From positions 2,093,001-2,157,000 of the forward strand of contig NC_087258.1 in the NCBI RefSeq assembly GCF_037042905.1: 64,000 nt of DNA, read 5' to 3'. This document shows positions 24,801 through 36,800 of the stretch, in pieces. Origin of the DNA: Lytechinus pictus (Eukaryota > Echinodermata > Echinoidea > Temnopleuroida > Toxopneustidae). The notes under the pieces were generated by a model that worked only from the letters and a program-made list of their open reading frames with translations, did no database searches and was not told the DNA's origin. How positions within the stretch are numbered: position 1 is the stretch's first letter; the number at the start of each line of letters is the position of its first letter. Made by a program: the position numbers and the translations under genes.

Positions 24801-27800
24801 GTACCTTCAATTTACGTTAAATTATTTCGTTACAGTTTCAATCCGTACATTGATAGCCATACTTGAAATTATGTTACCCCCCTTCCTGCCTTTATCTTAA
24901 TTTCTCTTATCTTTGTTTGTTGATTTGTATAATGTTTACTATAATGTATCGTGTGATCTTTTGTGTGTATCATGTAATATTCTAAATTATTTTGTGCGAA
25001 CAAATTGAATTTCCATTTGTACTCGATTGCAATTGGACAAAAAAATATCTGAATCTGAATATGTTGTTGTAGCAGTCAAGCAGTGGTAGTGTGAAAAAGG
25101 GCTGGACTGAGAAGCCCCTCTGAATACACACACACACCTCGACACCCTCACAAAGCTTATTTTATTGTGTATAATTCAAATACAATCGTAATTCAAATAT
25201 GCCTGCACATCGCCACTATCAATCCAACATTTTTGCTTTTAGCGTATTTACATTTACTACTTTCATTCAGTTCACCAGCCTATTTGGTATGTTTTCTATT
25301 TAGCTCCCCATCAACTCTCTTCTCTCTATCTCTCTCTATGTATGTGTGTGCGTGCGTGGGGGGGGGGGGGGGGTGATCCAGAAAGTTCAAACTACAGACG
25401 GCATGGATGCAATCTGTACTCATTTCCTATCCCATCCTTCACACTCACAATCACGCCGACTGACATAGAAGGGTCAAGATCAAACTATTCACAAAACAGA
25501 TTGATGTATCAATCTCAGTTTCATGTTCTATTATGCCCTAGTCACATCAACGAAACCGACTCCAAACCGACCTATGATATGCCATTGCAAATAATGTAAT
25601 AACTTTGATCTGTCTGGAGTCGGTTTCGCCGCAGTGTGACTGTCGCTTCATGCCGGCATACTGCCGTATCGTGATATACCTCATAATAATCATCGACGCT
25701 TTTCTTATTTCATAGAAAAAGAAAGATAGAAATATATGAAGAATGAGAAAGAGAGTAAAAAAAAGAACAAAAAGAAAGATTGCAATCATGAGGACAAGAC
25801 GGGGTTATGGGGACTACAGTGCAAAAACTCCGGTGTTGATTTAACACCAGCCCGAAATCTATATATGTCCACATCAGAGAAGTGTTAAACAACACCAGTT
25901 TCCTTTTGGTCTAACACTAGATATGTGTTTATACAACACCAATTAGTTTTAAACAGCATTGGTTTGATTCCAAACTGGTGTTGTTCCAATACTTCTATGG
26001 TGTGGACATAATAGATTCTGGGCTGGAGTCAAATCAACACCGGAGTTTTTGCAGTGTAGTAGGTGAAGTAGGTGGGAGAAGAAAAAACAAAAACGGAATA
26101 CTACTACTACTAATAATAGTAATAATAAGAATAAGAAGGAGAAGAAGAAGAAGAAGAAGTAGAAAAGGAGGCGCGATAGCTCAGTCGGTAGAGCGGGGGT
26201 TTCGGATTCCGGTGACCCGGGTTCAATTCCCAAGTGGTGCGCTAGTGCCCTTTGGTAAGGCATTTATCCTCATTACCAGGTCCCTCGGAGAGGACCTTAA
26301 GCCGTTGGTCCCCTGGTCGCTTGCTCACAGGCATTCGTGCTTTCTTAGCAGTCAGGTAAAACAACCTCGGTATAACATTGCCCAGAAAAAGAAGAAGAAG
26401 AAGAAGAAAATAACAAAGAATGAAAAAGAACAACGAAGAACGTGTTGATGATTTTGAAACATACATCGAAAGGCAAAACGTAACGAATGTGTTTTGGGGA
26501 TAGACAAACATTTCAAAATAAGGCAATATAAGAACCCCCTTGCAAAAAAGTAGTTTTATTATAGCGTGCTAGAAGCCTAATCTGTCTGTCTACATTCATA
26601 CATGGACATCATTTGATTTTTCAATTGCCCTTTTCGCCCGTACAGAATTTATTGCACTTCGGGATCCTCCAAGAATTTCATTTATCGTTCTACCACGACA
26701 AGCCCAGCGTTTCTTCTTCATTTCTTTTATTTTACTTTCACCATTTTAGTCAGGACGTGTTTTTCATTTTACTATATTTCAGTGTCTTGCATATCTTTGT
26801 AATATGTAGGGTATGCATTTCAGAGTATCCCGTACTTTTTCAAAATTCAAACTGCCCAAAATGTATACCCATACGTGCTGAATCATTTGACTTTATATTT
26901 ACCACTGTTTCCATAGTTACCATCTTATTTCAAAATCTTATGCATGATCACGATTCTGAGATGAAACGTTTAAACTCCCCTGCTTTCTTAATCCCTTGCA
27001 AGGAAAATACATATACATAACTCGACAGATTATAATCTAATCGGATTATACAATTATTAGTGGAACAAGGCTACGTTTAGTTTTGTGGAAAAAAAAGTTA
27101 ATATTTTTTATATTTTCATTAAAATCACCAACGTGGAATTTTCATGTGGCTATTTTATTTGACTTCATGGATTTCATTCCTTTAATTACTTTCAAAGGTC
27201 ACTGAAATACAATTTACCCGACAAAGATTGAAATTATATCCACATTTGTCTTAAACATGGCCATGATTGCAGGGAACATCTTTATTACAAATAAATTCCA
27301 TTATTACTCATAGTCATTAGCCTATAATCTAGGCAGAGGCTGCAGTTATTGTCTTTGCTGTTATGCTGAACGCAAGCGATACGTCTGATCTGGTAAAGAC
27401 TACGCATTGGGGCTGGCTGGTAACGCAGCCACAATGCGTAGTCTTCGCCAGATCAGACGTATCGCTTACGTTCAGCATAACAGCAAAGACAATAACTGCA
27501 GCCTCCGCCTATAGATTATAGGCTACATAGTCAGTAATTAGCATACCATTAGCTAGATGAAAATCCGACATGAAATCGGAATTGCTGTCAGACAAGAAAC
27601 TTTCAACGCAAAAAAAAAGAAATGGAAAGAAGTTGAAATCTAACTACAAAAAAAAATCACTTTATCTTAAAGAACGTAATACATGCAACATATGTCCCTC
27701 TCTGACATCGTTAAAATTTATCTTATTTTTATTGAAACTGTTTTACAGAACTCTCATTAAACTGTGTACGTGATCATTGAAATCTGGCTGAAATACATAA

Positions 27801-30800
27801 GGATTCCTTTGCGATAAGCTCCCTCGATTATATGAATACGTTCTTGAACATAATATCTTTCGCCTCCTATGGAACAATATATCAATAAATATGGCCATGG
27901 TATAGGAAAGGCAAAGCAAAAAAAAAAGAATTTCAGAATGTGTATAATAGTACGATTCAAAAGTGATCTCTTAGAATAACTGGAGGGATAAAATTATGGG
28001 GAGGTAATAAGTGTTCAAATGCAAATAGATCTACGATGAAACGTTGGTTCAAGAAGGTACCATTACGAACATCAGAAACTCGTTGCCTTTCGATATTAGG
28101 TGTTAGCATGGATTACAATGGTGTTACAAAGTACGAAACCGTCTGTTCAGGCCCGCAGCGGAATTCCACTCGCCACATTCTGTCACAATTCTAAATTAAA
28201 TCAAATTGGTACTAATGGAAAACTAATGAAAAGATATCACACGAGGCCATTATTTTGATCGCTTTTAATTCGATTTATCCGCTGTTAGCGCGTATCGAAA
28301 TGAACCACAGATATTTTAGACAATCTTTTTGACATGGGAGAGAGAAACGGTTCATTCAAAATGTCATAAAAAACATTGAACATATAATTTGTCGTATAAG
28401 CCAGTAGAGCTCATGGTCAAATATTTCTATACAGCTATAATACATTTATTCTTCAAATATCGTTTGAATTCTGACATGTCTGACGCAAAGACATCGACGA
28501 GAAAATAAAATCCACGTCGATTTGATGTTGTAGTTGAATCTGATAAGCTGGCATGGCTAAGTCTTAGTATTTTCCCAATGACACTCGTATGTTAAGAGAA
28601 TTTACCAAACTTTATTTGTTTCTAAAATTGCTGGTATATGGTTTCTCGGAAGGTTCTGAGATGAAAACTTTAGGTGGGCTGTAAGTCTTAAATCAAGCAA
28701 TACACATTCTATACAACCACGCAATTCCAACATGTTCAATCAAAACAGCGAAGTTAACTACAAAAAAGACGAGAAGAATGCAAATATTGTTATATCACGT
28801 TCAACCTCTTGATAAAATTGTAAATCAGAAATTTGGACTGACTGATTTATGCTCTCCACTTGACCTGCATGTGCTCCTGATGCGATCTTTTTATCTCAAG
28901 CTAGCATGGATATCGTGACAACCGATCACTTGAGAGAATGATCGATAGCAACTGATTTCAAGAGTGTAATGCTCAAACAATGAAAAGGGACATGTAACCA
29001 AACGGCGAGTTTTATTTATTTTTACTATGTAATTCAATAAAATAAACGTAAAGAAGCCACATACAGTAGTTTCTTTCATAAACGTTTTTTTATTTATTTA
29101 ATTTTTTTTTTTGGTCAGATAGAAATTTGAAGTAAGAAATGTGCTGTAATTCTAAAATGATATAATCATCAAACGGTCAGGCCCTTTAAAGAAAGGAAGA
29201 GAAAATCAAATATTATAACATAACTTGAGAACAAAGTAAGTTCATGTACCTTGAAAGAGGGGGGGGGTGTCATTAAAAGAACGAGTAAGGGACGTAATAT
29301 GCATGAAATAAAGCAGAAACAATGTATGTTGGTATTCTATTGTAATTTCAAAGGCAATTTCAGATTGATCAAAGACACGCCCTGAAACCCGAATATTTCT
29401 ACACAAATTGTGAAGTGTGGCTAAATACATTTACGGTACTTGTCAAATATTTTGTTGGTCTTCAGAATAGGCTACAAATTATTGCAAAAAACAACGATAC
29501 ATGGAACATCATATTCCGCATTTTCTTGTATTAATGATTTTCCCTTATGAGCAATGGATAGAATAAATGTGTCACAAAGATCTACAGTTGTTTCAATCGG
29601 CAATGAGTATGGAAAGCCGCCGATGTCACATGTGAGAGACGTCAAATCATTTGTGATATCAATAATCTCTCTACATATCACCACAACGTCAGATACAGTA
29701 GTATCCGTTATCCGATACTCTCCGCACTCGTGAGTGGATGTGTATCATTTCATTAACGCGGTTACTTGATCGAATTCTTCTTCCATGTGTATACTCTAGG
29801 CGTTAATGTGTTTGCTCTTCTCTTAGAAGGTCTCCTAAGAAGCAGCTGTATCAATGTTTCGAACCCCCATCAAAGATTTCTGCCACAGTATTACCAGCGA
29901 AACCGATACCAAACCAACCAATGGTATGTCATCCGAAATAACGTAATGGATTTAATCGGTTTCCGATCGCTTTCGTTGGTGTGCCCGTCGCTTTGTGAAC
30001 AGTGTACTAGCAAGAGTGATTTGGCAAAATCGATTTAACTCGACGGTACCTGGGATTATAAAGCATTGCTACTCATCAGCCGTCCAGCCCCCTTTTATGG
30101 GGGGGGGGGGGGGGGAGGGGTGGCATGGGTGCTCAGCATTCTGCTGTAGTTATTACTCCACTCAATTTTCTTATAATGAACATTATGCATATGGTTTTAT
30201 TTCATGTGGAATATAATTTTATTCATGATCAGGGGCCTGTAATACAAAGGCTAGCTATTGGGTGACACATTTGCTCCGATCTTAATATCTCAGAGGGCAT
30301 AGGGCTTGAGTTAGGATTGTAATAGAGTTTTTGGATCGGAATAATGTAAATATAAGGATTGGGGTTTATTTAGTTTTAGAGGTTATGTTTTATGTTTGGC
30401 TTAACGTGCAGATTTTCCATGGGAGCTATTTGTCACCGGAACAAATGTCATGGAACCAGCGATTGATCGTACGATTGAATGTACATTGTAGTCAATGCAA
30501 TCAACTGTAAACACAGTCGTCGACGATATTACATAGCTAAGCTTTATGTGACGTGCCCCAGAACATGCTAAACTCCGCAGACCTAATGAATTGAAATATA
30601 ATGAAATAAAACGAAATTAAATAATTCATTAATTTATTCATTCAATGCGACATTATCATTCTTTCATTAGTAGCTATATCCTTATGGCTACGCCGTTGGT
30701 TGAACAAGGCTTAAAGGCCAAGTCGAACCCTATAAAATTGTTTTGAATAAGTGGGTGAAAAGAAAAATCAAACAAGCATAATGCTCTAATTACAAAGAAA

Positions 30801-33800
30801 GAAATGTATTACATTTTTAACGATTAGCTTTATTAAAAAAAAACAGTTATCTGTGTCGGCATACAAATTAATAAACCGTTGACATCCTCTAACTTGATGG
30901 AGATGATTGGAAAGCGTAGGATATGAAATATGAATGTTTGAGCTCCCTGAATAAGTGCAATCTACCTTATTAAATGCACAGCCTTTTTAAAAATCTGCAA
31001 TTGAAATGTGCTATAATTGAATCAATACACCGGGATTTGATATTTTATCCGAACTGTGAATAAGGGAACTCTATTTTCTTCCGAGGGGTGACGACCAGAG
31101 GAATTTGGTGATGTTTCCAATCAAACCTACAACTAACACTTTTCCCCCTTTTATATCCCACATGAATTAGATCCCGTATAGCCATTGGTTCAAATAAGTT
31201 CATGTGACCAAACATATTCTGCTAGATATTGAAAACAAGACTCCCAGCATGAAGAAAATTACTATTATCACTTTAGCACTAATGATCACAGTAACGGTCA
31301 CTAGCATGGGATGATTTATGGGAAGCGTTTTATCAAATTTAGTCTCATGACTGGTTGGCAGATCTGATATCTTTTTTTTAAATTGATTGGCTGAGAAGCA
31401 CTTTTACTATGGTAACTGTCGAATGGACTATGTCGGATAAAATGTCAGGCAAATTCTTTCATGCGACACTCACCACGTTCATGTATCATTAGAACATTGC
31501 AAATTATTATTGGCACTCGCAAACTCTCCAAACATCCGCCATCGTCAATGTTTTCCCCTTCATCGATCGCCTTGTCGAACATCACGGAATCTTTTCCCAG
31601 CTGACCGAGGTTGTGACACCCCCAAGTACGGCTTTGGCTTATTGTATCAGGAAGCCGTTCTCTTCACGTGCGCTCGACCGCTAAGCATCGAGTGTTTGTC
31701 GAAAACTTCAGACTCACTTTGCGTGTAGAATCAACGCAACCACTAATTGAGGTAACCGATTTATTTTGAGAGGACCTTATAATGCAACCTTCAGTAAGAA
31801 TGGAGCATCGAAAGAAATCCCTTCTACAGTGCGTCCCACCAGAGATTTCACAATGATTAATTATATCAATGTTACTATAAATTTGATATTTACGGTAAGA
31901 GTGGAATCTCATCTTTATTTTGAGACCAAGAGCGTTCACAGTCGTTCACACATGTAAGAGTGTAAAAATATAAATATATATTAATACATATCCTCTCTTC
32001 ACTTTTTAGTAACTAGTTTGGAAGAGTTCTAGTCAGGAATAACAAAATTTTGGAAAGAATTAGCGAGGTTACCGAGGGTTAGCAAAAACATACATGTAGA
32101 TATTTTGTAAGGTAAATCGTGTTTCCGCCCGGGCTCGAACCGGGGACCTTGAGTGTGTTAGACTCACGTGATAACCGCTACACTACGAAAACTGCCTGAC
32201 AGACGTTGCTATATAATGTTCATATGATATTTTTTTGAACAACGGGAGTAGTGTGACGTTTATCATATAATGGAATCAAAGTGTGTAAAGGATTAAATAG
32301 ATTATCAGGCATATATAATCTATCTATATTTTATAATATTTATCAACATTTAAGAAAAAACAACAACAGCACAGCATCATCATCAGCATCAATTTTCTTT
32401 GGAAAAAAAAAGGGTTTCCGCCCGGGCTCGAACCGGGGACCTTGAGTGTGTAAAACTCACGTGATAAACACTACACTACGGAAACCAGTTGCCCTAGTTC
32501 AAAGCCTATTTAGACTCAACTTAAAAATACAACCAGAAAACCAAGGAAACATGTTTCGCCCTTTCTGACTCCTGGATGTGGGTAACATGTTTTTTTTTTT
32601 CAAGTATAAAGATGAATCAACAAAAATCACAATATAGTAAAATGTTTGAATTTCATTTATTTATTTAGTTGCTACTCGAAATATTTACATTTTTTCATAT
32701 ATAACTTATTATATCTAATAGAATTGAATTAAGTTAATGGTTACCTTATTAAGAAACTACAGAATGTATTGTGCGACTTATCCGCAATATGGACTGTAGA
32801 ATAATAATAAGTCTAAGTACTCCAACGGCATGTAGTTCAAACCCATATGTACAATGTGGATTGCAAAATACCGTATATGGATCAATACACTTTACAAAGA
32901 CGGCATGTCTTCCTGTTAAGATGAATATTATGTCATTCAACCTCTCTCTCTCTCTCTCATTCTGTCTGTATCTCTCTCTCTGACGTCTGTACCATTGACC
33001 GTCTTTATTAATTTGATTGGTTTTTCCTTCAGCATATCAAAATGTGAAGGGCAATAGATTTCCCTTCGTGATATGGAAATTAATATATTGTATTGAACGT
33101 GATCACACAGACTTCAGGAAAAAAAACGAAGAGGAAGTGCTACATGCCAATACATTGAGTCTTTTCTTAAAAAATAAAAAAATCAGTTTGCATTTTGGTT
33201 GTTCTGCTCTGAAGCGCCTTGAGCATCTAATCAAGATGGAAAATGCGATATACCGATCTCATGTATTATTATTATTTGTTACTCTTATAAAAAAAAACTA
33301 GAAAGAATCTTGATTTTAATAATGATGACGATAAAAATGATGGTAAACGGTGATGATGATAATGATGCAGAGAGTGATAAAGATAGTGTTGCTCTTTTGC
33401 GCAATGGGCCCAACTGAAAATTCAATGCGTCGAACATGTCGAATAGCGTTTTATTAGGTAAACTGAATATGTGTAATGGTGTAAAACTTTATACAGATCA
33501 TCGAGGGCATTTGTGAGATTTACACGCACGAGGTTCTCACTACAAAATGATGGTCATTTTGGTTACATTTTTCCATTTTCACACATCTTCCAGACTACCC
33601 GGGGGTACTGCCTATGGAGAATAATACACGCAGCACCCCCGCTTCCCACGGTCATGGTTTCGATGGTAACAAATGCAATGGTAATGATGTGTATTAAACG
33701 TTTTAAAAGTTAGTGAAGTAAATCATTGTTATTTGATTAATCATTCTCATCTGAAAACCATGACAGGTCATTATTAGTACCAGTCATTAGCTGAACTAAA

Positions 33801-36800
33801 TGATTGATCACGTGATAGATTTCAGCCAATCATTTTACTAGGATCCATACGCATAACCATTTTAGAATGAACTATAAACCGTCTGTGCAAGGAATTGCCT
33901 AAGACCTCCTTAATTTTGTACACCCATGATTGGATTTTGCGAGCGTCAAGCCAAGGTGGGGCAAGAAAGGTGAGATATGCCTGTTCTGGCACCTTGATGA
34001 TACCTTCCAACGTCCTCTCACCCGAAAGTCGTGACCTCACCAAGGCAGGTGCGTGTCTGAGTGAAGTGGCATCTCTTCCAAAGTGGTAACTTCACCGGTA
34101 AAATCATTTGGTAATAGTATATCGATCTGTTTTCCCCCGATGTGACATTACCACGAAATAACTGTCTCTCCTTGGCAGAAAAAAAGAGAGGAGGGTTACA
34201 AATTGAATGCGTGATGTGAAAACTATGGAACTAAATTCAAGCCCTTGCTCTCATTCTTTCGTCTCATCATCCGCTTGCGACCCCCCCTCTCTCTCTCTTA
34301 TTCCCTTGCGAATTGTGTCCATTGTTTCATTTTTCTTCCAAGTTGACATGCCCAATACGCGCCTTTGGTAATTATCACCCTTTTATCCTACCAAGTTTCA
34401 TCTTCCATATAACATACTCCAGCTACTCATTTTCCATATTTCGTCACAAATTGAGTACATGTGGATTCGGCATTTGGTACACACACAAGAGATAATTGTG
34501 TCTAGTATTATATCCTATTGAATATTAGTTACGCCTCTCGCAAAGTTAGGACCCCCCCCCCAAAAAAAAAAAAAAAAAAAAGATGATGGCCTCTTTCATA
34601 AAGTGAGCACATTTATCCTTCGAAGAGACGAAGACACATCAACCACTAAAATGACCTTGTTGAACTTTGATCTTTAGTATCCTTCACAATTAATACCGAT
34701 TGTTTGTAAGATACCGATGCCTAATATGTTTAAGATCCATTTGTGTCAGGAATATGCTGCCTAATTCTTTTTTTGTTCAGTAACCAAACCCGGTTAAAAG
34801 GAATGGCGTACAACTAGATTGAAGTTCATAATGATTTTCTCCTAATTTGTTCATGCATTTCAGTACAGAATGGGCTTATACATCATTCATGGCAGACAAG
34901 CATAGACAACGATCACTTCTCAGCATCATTTCAGACCGGTATAATCAGGAGCGGAAACGATCAAGTGTATCGCGATACTTGTCTCGCCGCGGGCAAGCAT
35001 GAAGTCGCATGCGTCTGATAGGAGTGTTTAGGAATAAAGTCGCACGTCTAAGAGTATGTAAGAGGATGCCGGTCAATTGAAATGGAGTCTAGTGTGCAAA
35101 TGACACCTCAGGACCTTCCGAAAATTAAAATGGAGTCTTCTCGTTTTTAATACTCGACCAAAATTGAAGCGAATAGATCTCAAAGTTTCCCCTTGATTTA
35201 TTTCAACTTGCTCTATTTTTCACCACCTAACCGAAATACAAATCTAATTTATCGGCATGTATTCGTTTTCCTCATTGTAGCTCAGACGTCGCAAACTTTG
35301 GAGAGGAAGATTTGATTGCGTTACCAGACTTTTCTCTGCTTAGAGAGTAAATCACTCTTATTAACAAATTAAATCGTGTGAGAATGTGCGTAAAATAGTC
35401 ATGCGACGAAAATTCTCTATCATGACAAAACTCTTTCATTAAAAGTGAAGACCTAAGAAGAGCCAAGCCTCCCAATGAATAACTCATAAAAGAAGAATAG
35501 AAAACAGTACTTACCAATCATCATTGCCATTGTAAGTAATTACACAACTCTTGGAGAAAATAAGATATTATACGTCACACTACTAATTAATTCTGAACAG
35601 AACTACGCTCGCATGTGAATGCCGATTCATGAAATCGAGAAAAGATATTTTATTTAATTCCTTAATTTAAAAAAGCAGATGAGAAAGGAGTATTGATGAA
35701 ATGCGAGTACCTAGAAAAAAATCAAACCTATGAAAATGCTTAATCCGGATGACCCGTTGGCTTACGCTTAGTATTTGAGTTTTAGGATGAGCTAATATGT
35801 GTATTTGTATGCATTTTGTTTTCTAGGATGCTACCTTGTATATAACCAAGACTTATCTCTGAAATTTTGGAAAAGGGGGGGCTCTGATTTTACAATTTAA
35901 GTGCGTGTTATAGCCCCCTGTAAACCTGATGCTACAATCTGATTCTGGGATTCGAACTCCAGTTAGAACTGATTAGCATGCCTTTGATAGGCCTATGGTG
36001 ACCGAGTTTAAATGTCGCTTCCCACTTGGCCAACTGGTTTGAAAACAGTGTGTATAATCTGATTATTACTCCTGAACACCACACACCCCCTCACCCACCC
36101 TCCCTCACACACATGCATTTACACACCAATCCTCGTCTACACACACGTCTGCGCCCGCCACACAACCACATACACCCATACACAGCTCCTCACTCAAACC
36201 TTATAGCACGCACCCACCCTCGTATCGTACACGAACGAACCCAACACATCTCTCTATATTTTACACCCACATAAGCACATCCTCTCCATCCCCCTCTCTC
36301 TCCCGCATTCTCACACACACGTTGACACACACAAATTAAAATGCATATACCAATGACCACAACCTTCTTTATACACACTCAAAAGGCACACACGCATGCG
36401 CTCTATATAAATGTAAGTTTTTGTTATGATAAACCATCATGAGAAAACTTTCTTTTTTAGTCTATTATCAAGATGCTCTCGTTCTCGCTTCCCCTTCCCT
36501 TTATTGAAATCATCATTTCTCTATTTCATCGGAAACACCTGTCTCCACTTCACACCAGTCATAACTCGATTGAGCACATTTTACTGTGCACCTTCCCAAA
36601 AGACCACACCGGATTCATAAGAGCGGATGAAAATGACTGGGATAAAAAAAAAATCCGGAACATCGTCACCCTAAGGTGTCAGATGCACGAAGGTTTGTTA
36701 AATATTGTATCCCTAGTGATAAGGATACCAAACGATTGTGTTTGGAAAGTAAACGGTAGGTGTGTGAATATTATTTGAAGACTTAATAAAAAGATACAGT

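Noticed and set aside
26169-26245. Genuine tRNA gene
   Set aside because: The A and B boxes are present, but a SINE body and (AAG)n tail follow directly.
33822-34089. Minus-strand frame with a non-repetitive, protein-like composition (PPWLDARKIQSWVYKIKEV)
   Set aside because: It looks less random than most, but I recognise no family, there is no clear start or splice context, and the opposite strand is also open. A protein search would decide.
35940-36005. B-box-like ggagttcgaatcccag on the minus strand, possible tRNA
   Set aside because: No acceptor stem or convincing A box and anticodon arm could be folded; at most a decayed tRNA-like repeat.
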